A stretch of DNA of 64,000 nt, from positions 77,416,152-77,480,151 of the forward strand of contig NC_083597.1 in the NCBI RefSeq assembly GCF_020882245.1, written 5' to 3'. Of this stretch, positions 1 through 13,708 are shown piece after piece (the stretch's first letter is position 1; each line of letters opens with the position of its first letter). The position numbers were made by a program, and so were the translations under genes. This DNA is from Rhopalosiphum padi (Eukaryota; Arthropoda; Insecta; Hemiptera; Aphididae). The notes below the pieces were generated by a model, which made no database searches, was not told the origin of the DNA, and saw only the letters and a program-made list of their open reading frames with translations.

Positions 1-2440
1 TAAACAGCAATCAAAAATCAACGAATGTAAGTCCACTCACGCGTTTGGGATATATCAAATACTTATTCATACATAAACCTATATATGTAATAATATTTAT
101 ATAAAAATAAAATAGAAATAATATAGAAGTGTTGTCACTGCATACTTTTGAATTCCATATTACACGTAGTATGTCGAATACTATATATGTATAAATTTAG
201 TCATTTGTTGGATACGTATATACATATTAAATTATATATTGTTGAGTTTTAAAAAATAAAATTTCTTATCTTGAACAAGGTTCCACGCTGCGTCTATATA
301 CGTAAAACATGCAAAACGATTTGTATAACAAATCACCATTAAAACTATTTAAGAAATATTTTTTGTTGCTATTCGCACTGCAACACATTCATTTGAGCAT
401 ATTATCATGGTTATGTATAGTAACTTAAAAAATAAAAATATTGTGTTAAAAAATACAACGCACGGTTGGTCGACTAAAACGAATCTATTATATTTCCAAA
501 AAGCACGCTACGTATCATAATGATTAAACAACAAAAAGATTAACAAGAAAAATAATATTACAAATCGGTCGCATGTGTCTGAGTTTTTTTACACGCAGTG
601 CATTATTATAAAATGTTGAATACAAATACACGTTATTTTGTGTAGTTCATAAAAAACACTAACAATAATTAATCCACAAGTTTTATTAAGAAAAAATACA
701 AAAATTACTATTATAATATTACATTTTTGTAGATAGAAAAAATAGATGTGCTGATAATAATAATAAAAATAACGGAATAGCATATCGAACGCTTTGCATG
801 CAACAACGAACCACACGCTTGTAATCGAAACTACGCGAGACCTAAGATTTAATACGGTTTCTAAAATCTTCATAGTGTCATCCTGTATTCCTGTCTACCG
901 GTCGTACCCCGAATTACAAACATTACTCCACAACTGCATATCACCCGAATTCTGAGCTCCATTTCACCATTTTACCGGTATGTACATTTTCTGACTTTTC
1001 TGATAAATGTTATTTTTTGGACTAATTTTTAATTCTTGTGGATCATTCTTACGTTTTTTAACTTACTGTGAAAACATTATTATATTTACTTTTTGTGAAA
1101 ATATTATAATGTAAAATATATTTCAATCATATTTTAATTGTTAACAAATTTATAGTAAAAAAACATACGACTTTAACCTGGTTCTTTCTAAGTTCGTGCC
1201 AAACTCATCGTTTGTCAGATTAGATTTATGTCATGCATTTCTTTGCCAAAAAATCTATTCGTACAGCCGTAAACAGCTGTAAAAATAATGTTCTTTTTTT
1301 ACATAAGAGTGCTAGGTATTTTCTATCATAACAGCGCATTAGCATATATTATATTTTTTAATCTGTAAAACCAAAAAAACTCGTACATTTCATTCCATTA
1401 ATTTTGTTTGTATAGGTAGGTGTTTACATTCTAATTTTTATTAGAGTTTTGATTTTATTATGGTTCTTGAAAGATCATTTATTAATATTTATGTTCCTAG
1501 AAACTGTGTGTCCACAAAATTTAAGTAGTCGAAAAAAATCATTATTTTTAGAAGTAATAATTAAAAAAAAAAATGTGTATATAACTTCATGAGTGTTACA
1601 CTGCTCGTGTACGAGTATACTAATATACTTATTTACTACGTAGGTACATATTGATATTAAATCGTTTTAAATTTGAATGAATATAATTTTTATTTAACTA
1701 ATGTAACGGAATATTAAAGTATAATAATACAGTTTTATTACAGTTATATAATATGTTTAATTTGAATAGTTTGATAAAAAGAAAAAAAAATACATTTTTG
1801 TAGTGATTGTGAAAATGTTCATTTAGAAGGTAATTCAAAATATGACAAAAAAGTAATTAAATAAATAAATGGAATATAAGATTAGATATCATTATTAGTA
1901 TCATTATATTACATGAGGAAATTATTCTAAATTTTTTCTTGTTATGAAAAAAAATACCATCAACCATGGTAGTTTAGTACCAATTTATAGTTAATAATAA
2001 TTTTAAAAATAAATAACATAAAAAAAATAATAATAATATAGTTGATGAATACATCATGATATTATATGATTAAATATGATTAAATATTGTATAACTTATT
2101 ATATTTTATTATATATTTATGATTTATTCGTTTACATTATACATTTATATTACATATACAACTGGAAAAATATTCACAGCATACTAATAATGCATCGCTT
2201 CGACTCTAAAACCGTGTTTAGGTATTAAATAAATGTAAAAAGTGCGATATTCGTTTTCTACTTTCTTAATCGAAAAAGTTATCGGAGAGATTATTTGCGT
2301 GGCTTGTGTATCTTAAAAACGTACCCATATTGTATTGGAATTTAAAACCACGTTTTCTGACCGAAAAAAAAACCAAACTACTAAAATATAACGACAATCG
2401 CATATTATTACTATGAATAATAATATATTGGTTGACAGTA
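1..2440. other. A+T-rich non-coding stretch
   Basis: Low-complexity A+T-rich DNA with many stops in all frames. The longest ORF (589-873, minus) is a run of F/Y/I/V residues typical of translated A+T-rich sequence, so I do not call it. No splice-bounded exon, RNA gene or transposon terminus was seen. Confidence 0.6.
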
Positions 2441-2760
2441 CCATATAGTATGTCGAACGCTGAAAGACGACGCATTGTGCGGCGTAAGTGAAAAAATTTC
2501 CCGAAAGCATCCGAAAAGTCGTCGTGATGTCTTGTGACGACACAGTGAAGTAATAATAATATATCGTCGAACATTATATTAACTCCCCTCGCCGAACGGC
2601 GGTCGTTCGACAAAAACCGCAAATAATAATATATTTAGGCACCGGAAATGTTTTTAACCCTGGTCCGCCGCCGGCGAGTCGGTGTCGATTTACTATGGCG
2701 GTGCGGGCGGCTGGCGCTGAACGGCGTTCGGCGAAAGAGCGATGGAAAAATTAGAGTCAC
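2441..2760. promoter_or_regulatory. CpG-rich block, possible promoter or regulatory region
   Basis: This block stands out from its flanks by density of CG dinucleotides, including a GCCGCCGGCG cluster near 2668 and repeated GGCGTTCGGCG-type words near 2722. It lies inside very A+T-rich DNA. In insects with A+T-rich genomes such islands often mark transcription start regions or 5' UTRs, but I see no convincing exon. The overlapping minus-strand ORF (2266-2622) has no recognisable domain and is probably a by-product of base composition. A regulatory role is inference from composition only. Confidence 0.3.
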
Positions 2761-2769
2761 GTCGTTTCC

Positions 2770-5700
2770 GTATAGGCAGATATAGAACACCTATTACATA
2801 TAGAAACAGACCGGTATTAATGCATTATCGCATTGTTTCCATATATATATATATGTTACCGTTGAAATAATTGTATCATTAATAATATCGCACTATCCGA
2901 TCGCGTATTTTAAAGACCGATTATTTTTCTATAGTAACGATCGGCGTCGCACAATCTTCATGACGGAAAAGCAGACGAAAATAGAATTTAAACCGAAATA
3001 CTTATATTGATACGGTTTTCATTCCAAACGTCAGCCGCTATTATGTTATATTTCTCAGGGTTAAATATTACGAACAATATATATAATATTATGATGTCGC
3101 CTCGGATGATGATTATGTTGGTATATATATATATAATATACAATATATTATACGCGCGCGTATGTATACTGTATATTTATTATATCCGGTTTTTGTTCCG
3201 GACATTTCTGCACAAACTGATGTTGGCTGGTTTTTTTTTAAGGAATCTTTAATGTATTATACACATACTTATATGTCGTTTAACCGGAAAATATCAAAAG
3301 GGGCGTTACGTAATACTAATACAGCAATAGCGAATATGTTGAATAATAGTGGTCATCATGTATTGTATTTACTAAAACAAAAGAAAACGATATCGGTGTC
3401 GAATATAGACATATTATATTATATTTGGCATAATACAGAAGTATTTGTAAATTATTATTAATACTGACATTTAATAATAACTATCGAATTTAATTATAAT
3501 AAGAGAAGAAATGCAATGGAATCTAATTAACAAGTATCACGTTCACTTTATTTTGTATCACACGCAATTGCACCGTCTTAATATATATATATATATATAA
3601 CAATTTCAGAAGAAAGTTTTTAGTTGTAAGTGATTTTTATCAATACACAATTATAATTAAAAATTGAGTTTTTGAATTGTTTTATTTAGCATTTAATTTG
3701 AATTTAATACATCCAAAAAACGTATTATCTCTTGCTTGAATCAGTTGAGGTAGACGAGTGACATGGCTCTGTATCTAGACAGGGATTTTCGTTTTTTAAA
3801 CATATTATAATATATTATCGTATTATAATATCACATATAATTATTAAGAAAAATAAAAGTTTTATTAAATCAACGAACCACAATTACCGCTATTGCACAA
3901 TTATTTAATACATTAATGTGTTTCTTATTTTGAAAAATCTAAAATTGACAGGACTTTTAAATTTTACGTCAATAAAAATATAGTAATGGTTTATTTAGCA
4001 TTTTATTTATTACTCATTCGCGTTTTTTTAATGCGGGGCTTTTGGTCAAATGAAATTAAATATTTGATTGAAAAAATAAAATAATAAATATAAAATGTCA
4101 AAAATGAATTGATGGTTTATGTAAATTGTATTACCTCTCACTGTAAATATTAATCCAAATACTATTTTCGAGTCAAATGGCGATTATTATTGTTGGTTGT
4201 ATATACCTATACATACCACGAAAATAATAAATGTTGTGGTTGAATTTTGGTCTGTTAAGCAACAGTTATTAAACGAGTTTTTTGTTTTATTTATATGAAG
4301 TATACGAAAATATATATTTTTTATATATATTATATAATATATGTCCTATTCGTGTAATGCCAAAAATAATAATCCGCAGTGTAGGTACTCCATCAGTCTA
4401 TCGCATACATAATAATACTCAAGCCGTTATATTTTATACTAGTTGGTAAAATTAATTTATAATTGTGACCGCACCATAAAATTAATTAAAAAAAATTATA
4501 TTTTGTTATAAACTATTAATACATTAGGACAAAATTATTAAGAGGCTAATCATTCTTGTCATGATCAACAAATCGTTTTGTGCCCCCATTCGTGTTATTC
4601 AAATAAAAATTTAGATCACTGGTTATTTAATTTAAAAATAGTTTGTTAAAAATTGAATAGATTCTCCCGAGCCGTGAAGGGCGTGAACTATATGCATCAC
4701 TTCAAAACGTCAAAATGAACCATCCGTAATATATAGTAGTTGTACAAATAACTAGAATGCATAATATTATATTGTTAAATATTCTTATATATAATTCAAG
4801 GAATCTAGTTCAAAACTGACATTATTTCACGTTTAATATTAACGGATCTATGTATAATAACGCTTATACCCCGAGGCTTTAGTGAGAGCATGTTACTTTC
4901 CATTCGATAAAAAACGGTACCTAACTTATTTCTCATTTCTGTAAATAAAAAAAATCATATAATTTCGCTTATCTATATAATATAATATGAGTTATGTCTT
5001 TATAATAGTTTATAATATTATGTTCATAATGTGTGTGGTCGGCGACGATTAGCAAAGTTAAAAGGGCGCACATCAAAATTGTTCATAATGGCGTTAAATC
5101 TGTAAACAATACTCAATTTTTCAAAAATTATGTTTGTTTCTAGTGTTTCTACGAATATTTCAATTTAGAAAATCATAAATTTTCATTAGAAATCTTAAAA
5201 TGAATAACCATACCACGTCTGTAGTTTGCGTTAGTTCATAGTTTTATTTGTAATGTGTAATATATTAATTATTAGTATAATAATATAAAGGTTTCATAAT
5301 CGAATAATTATTAATAATCATAATCATTGATTTTTTTGTTTTGTTACACAGGTCGATTTACCAACAATGTTTAAATTCATTTTTATCTTTGGTAATAATA
5401 ATTTTCTTTATTCAAATGCATATTTTTGGAATTTTTAAGTACTTTTAAAGGACATATTTTCAATTATTTAGATTTTTCTTGCTATATAACTATAAGGAAT
5501 TATCCTCTGGGGATACAAACTAATTTTTTCAAATAAAAACTAACCTTTTCGAATGTAGGTAATTTATGCGGAAAATGGTTTTTGAAATATTGTATGCATA
5601 TAAATCAAAATGTAATGTAATATAGTAATATCATTATTAAAATTTGTACATAAAGGATACTTAGTACTTAAAAGTGGATTTAAATATATAACATCGATGT

Positions 5701-6285
5701 TATATTAAATTTGATATTATTATTGTTATTATTCGAACAATAATATTTACAAAATATTTATAAAATGTTAATGAGTTTTGTTTATTATAATATTTAATAT
5801 TTATAATACTACAATTTTAAAATGATCATAACCTCTCCATAACTGGAACATAACACTACGAAAAGTGAAATAACTCTAAAATTACTCGTTTAGATTTAGA
5901 TTTAGATCCATCAACATTTTGAAAAAGTCACAGCTTAACAATTTGCAGCAAAAAAATGTTGTTTTTTATACGAAAAAAATAATTTTGTGTCATCTGCAAA
6001 GGATATTATATTATATTCTCCAAATATTACGAAAATATAATTAATCGAAAACATGGTCCTTTAAGCACCACTATTTCAACATTATAATTATTACAATTCG
6101 AATACATTCATCAATTAATTAAAAGAAAACACGGATGAGCACACTGAGCATGCACGTTAGAGACTCTTTATCTATTTATAAGTCATTTTATTTCTGTAAA
6201 ATATTAATAAATTTCAGCATAACAATGCGCGTATGTACCGTATTTGGCAAATTACATAATATATATTATATTATACAGAGATGCT
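2770..6285. other. A+T-rich non-coding stretch
   Basis: No supportable gene. Contains an (AT)n run at 3581-3598 and three TTTAGA units at 5889-5906. ORFs at 3007-3461 overlap one another in different frames and are rich in Y/I/L/F, so they are treated as chance. Confidence 0.55.
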
Positions 6286-6289
6286 CGAT

Positions 6290-6799
6290 TGTTGTGACAC
6301 TGCGTCCGAGAGAAGAGCAACGGATTTATTATTATTATTATTTTTTTTTTTTTTGTAAAAACAGAAACGTTGTCCAACACATATTATTATTATCATTACG
6401 CAGATATAATACCTGTCCTCCGCAGTTGTACACGCGTCGTGTCCCAGCGCTTGCGTATATCTGGCGCGACGGCGGTAGCCGCCACACGTATATTATAGTT
6501 TCCGGTCGTTCCCCGCACGAAGAAAAACGCCGTTCCGCCACCGCCGTCGGTTCAGTAACGCCGTTGCCGCGAACGCGTACCACCGTCTTCTGGTGTCGGT
6601 CCCACCGATTCCTTACGCCGTTTCGCTGGCACACGTTTTTTCGTAAATTCGTACGACATCGTCTGTCGACGATTTTATCTTCCCTTATTATCGCACCCAC
6701 CGCCGTAGTATTATTGTTTTTTATTTTAATTTAATTTTAAATTATTATCGATATCATTATTCACACCCGACGCTGGTAGTGTCTGCCATTTGAAATCAG
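6290..6799 (+). promoter_or_regulatory. CpG-rich promoter-like block with candidate non-coding first exon
   Basis: About 400 bp (6290-6720) is unusually rich in CG dinucleotides and C/G runs. An insect initiator-like TCAGT lies at 6552-6556. The block is followed at 6797-6801 by CAG|GT with downstream AATC, a reasonable 5' splice site, so an exon ending at 6799 is plausible. ORFs run on both strands (6135-6734 plus, 6338-6700 minus), but neither contains a recognisable domain, and both are arginine-rich in the way expected of translated CG-rich sequence. I read it as a possible transcription start region with a 5' UTR exon spliced to something outside the window or across a long intron. Orientation rests only on the donor. 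It could equally be an enhancer. Confidence 0.35.
6325..6356. repeat. (TTA)n / poly-T low-complexity tract
   Basis: An ATT-type triplet run passes into a run of T residues, inside the CpG-rich block. Confidence 0.8.
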
Positions 6800-7535
6800 G
6801 TAATCTCATTATACTATATTAATATTATACTGTTTACAACAATATAGTTTATCATATTATTAGGTGTTGTTATTATTTTTCGATGGCGAATTCACACGAT
6901 CAATACCTACATTTTTTCATATCTTATAATAATTCATTGTATTTTATCAACTAGCTATACATTTTATTTATTTATTTTGCGTTCTGCGCACGTTTTGATG
7001 AAACGAACATATTGAAAACCAGTGTCAGATTTTGATTTTTGGAACTTGGAGAAAAAAAAACCGAGCATAATTTGATAACATTTAAAAATGTTTTTCTAGA
7101 TGATTCAATCATTTAATTTTTCTGAACAAAAGTAATCTTATACTCGTATGTTTTTTGGGGGGTTAGGGGCCTCTAAAATATAAGACAAAGGCAAATATCC
7201 GTAAAATTTTTCCCTGATTTTAATTTAATACAGTTCATTATGCGGATTGGAAACAATTTACTATAACATTGTATCGATATAAATGTATATAATATCATTT
7301 TTTTGCACTGGATCGATTAGCATCGTTTCAACAACTCACATATTATACGTATAACAGTAATCTGCGCGTGTATCACTTAAGAACATTATCATATATCATA
7401 ATTTATCGTTTAGATACCGGTTAGTTGTACAACTGACTAATCGCGCTCGGTATCATATTTTACTGTGCGGATTTCGTCGATCCAATCGTTATAATATTAT
7501 GATAGACGTTATCCGTGTACCTCATTGTCTGTGCA
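6800..7535. other. A+T-rich stretch with a short G-run
   Basis: No gene seen. A GGGGGGTTAGGGGCC-like word near 7157 is unusual here and may be a scrap of a dispersed repeat, but no termini are recognisable. Confidence 0.45.
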
Positions 7536-7790
7536 GAGGTTGAAAGACTCCAAAAACGCTTACTACGTGCGATTGTGTCTAGACTGTATATCCCTGTCTC
7601 TCACATATGATTGTAATCCTCTTTCAATGTTTTCTAAATCTGTTGCTGACGCAGACCTGAATCTCTAATCTTGTACTTTTATCCAACGTCCTAACTGTTA
7701 ATATCTAATCTCCAACTCTTACACAGTCCCCATTACTTTCAAAGTACCATATCACTGGACTCGCTCACTTGTTCCGGTTCCTCGTCCTTA
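7536..7790 (+). pseudogene. Decayed LINE fragment, C-terminal end of reverse-transcriptase ORF
   Basis: Frame of 7536 reads EVERLQKRLLRAIVSRLYIP, which matches the VQRRFLR...LNIP segment found near the C-terminus of Jockey/I-type LINE polyproteins. After a frameshift, the frame of 7603 reads YDCNPL, then ADADLNL near 7645 and TFKVPYHWTRSLV near 7735. These correspond in order and spacing to the HDYNPLL, ADLNFL and PFxVPYH segments that follow in such proteins. At least two stops and one frameshift lie between them, so the copy is dead. The intact protein is a reverse transcriptase used for target-primed retrotransposition. Only the tail is recognisable; neither a 3' end nor target-site duplication was identified. 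Recognition is from remembered family motifs, not alignment. Confidence 0.7.
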
Positions 7791-7799
7791 TTTCTCTCG

Positions 7800-10700
7800 A
7801 AAACTATGTTTACATTTTCCCTATATTATCCGGCATTATAATATCATGCGCATTGCAAATCATGAACCCAATTTTTCGCTCCAACTCCTACACATATTGT
7901 ATTCTGTGTTGTGCTGTTAAAATCAACATTCAATATAAAAATAAATATGAATATATAATACCACGCAAACCGTTCTGATAATGCCGAAAAACAAAACGTT
8001 TTCGGCCCGGTACAAAAGCCGCTTCAATTATTATTATCGTCGCCAATAAAATAAAATCATTAAACCCATCCGCTGCCTGCGATACAGATAAGCTGCCACT
8101 TGGCGCCATCGCTCTTAATATACAAAATATAATATAATACAGTTGACAGGGAATTTTAACCGAATGTCAATACAAAATATTAATATTTTATTGATGATAC
8201 GTGCGTATTTATATAGGTAGGTAGGTATTACTATTAGGTATATTATTCATATTTATTGTACACATTGATTAATCTGGGTTTAATTTTTTAATCGTATAGT
8301 GTTTCTTTATTATACACAATACGCTTCAATATTATACCTACGTATATTTTTTTTATATAATTTCATTTTTACACTGTTTTACGAATATTATTTATAAATA
8401 AACGATCCACGTAATAAGCTTTAAAATAATAGATTATTATACTTAATATCGAAAAATAATAAAAATATTCAATATTTAAATACCTACCTATATCTGAAAT
8501 TATTTTATTTATTCAAAAATTAATAATACTATGGTAGTGTTACTATATATATAATGTGATATAATTTAATAACAATTTAAACTCTAATAATTATGCGAAT
8601 AAATTTTTGAAAAATGAATACAAATATTTATATATTTTTATATTAAATACAATTTTTTAATCAGAGGCAACTAAATTAATTTGGGGTAAGTGTAAAATCA
8701 ATTTCAATTCAATCGCCGATCCATTATATATATATTATATTGTTACTTTTATTTATAAAAAAACAAGCATAGAACATAAGATGTACCACTGTATAATTGC
8801 TTTTTACGATAAAATAATAAAAAAAAATAATATATATTTCAGAAATTTAATTGAGGAATAAATCACGTTTTTATTTAATTTGTGACTGCAATTCTACATT
8901 TTGTTTTAATTAAAATTGTAATTATAAATAAATTAGTGAATTTAAAACTATGAATCTATAAATGTAATTTATGTTTAAAATAACTACTTTAAAAAATTAT
9001 TTTAGAAATCAATATTAAATAATTATTTGAAGTACTTAGTAAAACATATACACGTTTAATACACATATTATTATATGTATAGATACTATAAATTATGTTA
9101 ACACAACTATAATTATTAATAATATTATTATTGTTATTTATTACACCGTTAAAAAGTACTTTTGAAGTTGAAAAGTAAATTTTATTAAATTTTAAATTTT
9201 AATATTGATAAATTAAAACGAAAAAAGTCTGATTAATGAAATAAACAAAGTTTAATTTGTATTTACATACATACTTTTATTCGTATTATCTAATTATTGT
9301 ACTACTAAGTTAGAATTCCGTTAAATGACAGCTGCCAAATGTCAAATAGACAAATACTTTAGTGGTCCGTCCGTTACTTTTTTTTTTTTTTGTTTATCGG
9401 ACCGATTTAGATTGTTTTATTTTTTTTTATTGAAAAGAGGAGGACATCTATAATGCTACTATATATAACATTCAACGAGCCCAACTTTAAATTAAATTCA
9501 TTTATAAAAAAAAATACCGTTAAATTTGTCTGGTGCACCTATAATTAAAAAGGGGAACTTCAAACAAAAGCGTGATATAATGTGAAATTGTTTATACTTT
9601 TAACATAAAATAATTTTAAATATCAGTCTAGTGTGCAAGATTACAATGATAATTTTTTAAAGACCAATAACGTTAAGGATAAATTATAATTTTGAAAGGA
9701 AACTGTTGTTTTCATTTCATTTATTTTTATTCAAAATTGAACTATTTTAATATACAAATTTTACTTAAGTATTATTTTAAAATATATTAATTTATTTTTA
9801 AGGATGCAATACGTATTATTAAACTCAGTATGACATTATTCTATTTTATTTTTATTAAAAATCTTTTATAGATTACTGAGGTTATACTTAACTATAGAAT
9901 TTAAATATTTTATATCAAATACATTTAATATGAATCTCTGTTGAAAAACATTTTGATAGTACCTATACTATATTATTATTTGAAAAAAAAGTTTATTCGA
10001 GAATAGAAACTAATTTTTGAGAAAAAATTATTGAAAAATAAAATTAAAAAGTGTTTCAATTATCATTTATTACTTATAAGATTTTTTATCGACAATAATG
10101 TATTACCAATTTACCATATAAAAATTACACTGATTTTTCAAAATATTTTGGAATAACTCATGTTTTATTATTTTCAACAATTTATTTTCATGTGAGTTCT
10201 GTTTTAAATGTTTCATTTGAGGTTCAAAATGGATCGATGAAATGCTTCAGTCTTTAATATGTCGAATAGTATTTTAATAATTTATAGTACGAAATTTATG
10301 TAATTTTTTTAACAAGAATTATTAAAATAATCATATATTGGCTAATCGAAAAATAAATAACTAATATTTAAGTATATTCTAAATGCATCTTAATTATTTA
10401 TTGTTTTTTTTTTAATTCTGTAGTGATTGTTGAATATTTCCCGTATGTATATGTTACCGTTACAGAATTGATATTAGAAATAAATTTATAGAAATCACTT
10501 TTATTTTTCATCTTTATACAAATAACTCTACCAAACCATCTTACAACATTTCAAACAATGTAAATAAAATGAATCAATTATGTAATGCCATTCATAATCA
10601 TTATTACCCACGCCCGTTTCAAATATTACAAGTTAATATAAACGTTTTAGTATAAACATTCTTTGGATGTCATCGCGTAAAATATTCAATGTCTATAAAT

Positions 10701-13640
10701 CATATATTCTTAGTTTCGTGTACCAAATAGTTTAATTTTATATTGCATTTTAATAGTTATAATTAAATATTAATTATCTATTGACACAAATTATAACTAA
10801 AGATGCATTTTGTCATTATAATAGATGAAGCTAAACACATCGGTTGTATGAGATTTAAATAATATTGTTTTAAACAGTAAAACCATAATGTTTATGATAA
10901 TGGATTATTGAAATCTTCGGTATATAATGTCTGTAAGCAAATATCCATCCTTGTGTTACACATATATAAATGTATTGCATTAAGCAATATCATTTATATT
11001 CGTGTGCCGTATATGCAAAATATTCTAGTCAAGAATAGAATTTCAGTGAAATTGACGTTGTCTCATAAAACGTTGTCAACACATGGCATATTCTGCAAAT
11101 TGTTTAAATATCTGTTCGGTTCAGTTTCTGTTTATGGTAGTAAACTTATATTTTGTATACGAAATAGTCTATAATAGTTTACAGATTGCGTGTACGAGTT
11201 AACAAATTGCACGGAAAAATAATGTGGAATCGTGCACCCCACGACAGGAATCAATAAATGATGTAAACCGGATTTTTTTGCATTAATAAATATAAGGATT
11301 CCAATTGTGCAGTGCAGCGTATAAGTAGTTGTATACCTTAAATAAATTTACATAGTTTAGCTGTAAATTGTATTCATAAAACATTTAGTTGAGTTGACTA
11401 TGTACATAATATTATATATTGCATAATATATAGCTTTTTAGAAATTGTGTTACAATTTCATTTTTAATATAATTGTTTTTCGAGCATATTATAGCCACGC
11501 ATTATATTAAAATAATTGTTTGTTATTATACTAATTTAATAAGCTAATCGTTGTATTTTTTAACCTTTTTATCATATTATGTTGTTAATTAATTAATTAA
11601 TTTATTTAAATGATAATATCATACTATTGTTATTGATTAAGGGCATAAAGTATTTATATTGAGCTAAGCAGTGAAGATATTTTAAAATATAATGTTTCAA
11701 CCACATGGCCACAAGTAGTTAAACTTAAAAAACGCTTTGATATTAGGTACGATAAAGGGTTTTCTATTATATATATATAACACGTATAGTACTTTAAGAC
11801 AAAGTAACTTCCGAATCGTATTCTCTCTACCGTCTAATAATCTCTATTATAGTTAAGTTAGTCAACTATGTGATTTTATAACTAGTTATGATACAGTTAC
11901 TTAATAAATATTCTCTTTTTAAATTCTAAACTAAATAACATTATAGTACTAATACCAACATCGTATTTAATAAAAATATGATTAATTACAAAAACAAAAA
12001 CTAATATACTATTATATAAACAATTTTATTGACTTGATGCATATTTTTAAATAATGAAAAATATAAAATTATCATGTACTTTTAGAGTTGGTCATTTTGT
12101 ACAATGTTAAAAATATTATGATGTTACTATAATTATTATACTATTACCATTAATGTTAAAACTTTTAATAAAAAAGTATATAAATTAAACTGCGTACAGT
12201 ACGCTTAGAAGGTTATATTAACTAGTTAAATACGTGTCTACCAAAATTAACATATTATTTAACTGGAATAGTAAACATAAATTTTGTTCTGAGACGATGA
12301 TCAAATTGCATTTTCCTTGAAACGGTAGAAGTGTAGTAGGTACTTGCTTTTTGATATGAAATATCCACTTGAAACATTAAAGTTCAGCCAGCAGTAGACT
12401 TTAATAATAATAATAATAATACTAAAAATACATATACATATATATAATATATATATATATATTATATAGATATTTATGTTATTTTTTTTCTCTGTGTGTG
12501 TAATAACATTCCGGACCGTCGAGAAAACAGGTATAGGTTTTTATTACAAAACGTATATAGGTTTGCAGTTCAAAACTAGTGTTTACCATTTCTGGACGTG
12601 ATGGTTATACGAGAACGTGATATAACGTTTATAAATTGGATATCCATGTCCTCGCTCAAAGAAATGAAAAAAAAAAATCAAAACGCAATGTTCACCCAAA
12701 GCTGTGGAGAACGGTAGACATTATATTATACTCAAAAACATGGTTTGTCGTTTTTACCGATCAAGTAAAAAAAAAAAAAAACTCTTTGCCAGTTGCTTAT
12801 ATAGACAAGTTTTTTAATACTCTCGCCCCAAACCCGATTATCGTTATCGTTAGTAAATACATCACTTTCTACCTCCAAATAATAGAGTGTTAGGTTAGAC
12901 GGATAATTCACCCGATTGGTTATTCAATAAAGTCGTCGAGTTGTACTATTATACTGCACGGACATATATAACTACCTATCTAAATATAATATTACCTATA
13001 TTATGTGTTTTTGATTCGTAAATTTTCCATTACTGACATTACATTACAATACTTGAAAAGGAAAAATCACAGAGTTCAGTTCTATACTTGCAAATCTTTT
13101 AATTTATATCTATAAATAACATAATTATATATATGTACTATATAGTATATAAATATATGTGTATATGTGTATATAAAAAAAACTATTCGGTATTTACCTG
13201 TATTTTTGAACTAACGAAAATTATGCATCTGTAAAACCGTAACAAACAATAGTTAAACATAACAATTCATAAATGTCCAACACGTTTTGGTATAATTACC
13301 ATCGTGTTAGGCATAGTTAGTAGTCAAACGTCTTGTCGAGTTAAGTCTCGGAGTGTATAATATAATAATTAATTACCTACTTGCACGTCTTAAATTTAGA
13401 ATTCAAAACACAGAGCATATGGTAATTTTTCAGTCGACTGTTTTTTGAAAAACAATTAATAAATACTTAGTTATAAAATTTAGTGTATCTAACAGTTAAA
13501 CTTCTGCTATTACTTATGATGTCTCGAAAATCATTACAGGAAGACAAGTCTTATATTATATAAACATTATAAACGGATATTCAGATGTATAGTATTTTTT
13601 TGCGGTTTTACAGCGGATATATACTATTTTATACTGTGTA
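7800..13640. other. A+T-rich non-coding stretch
   Basis: No supportable exon or RNA gene. Three TAGG units lie at 8214-8225, AAT repeats at about 12403-12421 followed by (AT)n to about 12465, and scattered (TA)n runs occur at 13120-13170. The ORFs at 10908-11174 and 12636-12893 have no domain and mixed low-complexity composition. Confidence 0.55.
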
Positions 13641-13644
13641 AGTT

Positions 13645-13656
13645 TCCATTATTTAT
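13645..13656 (-). terminator. Candidate poly(A) signal for the 13.7 kb exon
   Basis: TTTATT on the + strand gives AATAAA on the minus strand, about 55 nt beyond the candidate stop codon. Such hexamers are common by chance in DNA this A+T-rich, so it supports the exon only weakly. Confidence 0.3.
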
Positions 13657-13708
13657 TTCTTAAGTTTTCTTTTGTACGACTCCAAAACAAGAGGCAACGC
13701 ATGTATTT

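Noticed and set aside
589..873. 94-codon minus ORF
   Set aside because: Translation dominated by F/Y/I/V and created by A+T-rich DNA; no domain, no splice context.
3007..3461. Two overlapping plus ORFs
   Set aside because: Different frames of the same A+T-rich DNA with no domain or codon bias.
5889..5906. Telomere-like repeat
   Set aside because: Three TTTAGA units only, and the unit differs from the insect TTAGG telomere repeat.
6135..6734. 199-codon plus ORF and its minus partner 6338-6700
   Set aside because: Both strands are open because of CG-rich composition; both translations are Arg/Thr-rich with a Y/F run from the TTA/T tract; no family. Treated as promoter/UTR sequence instead.
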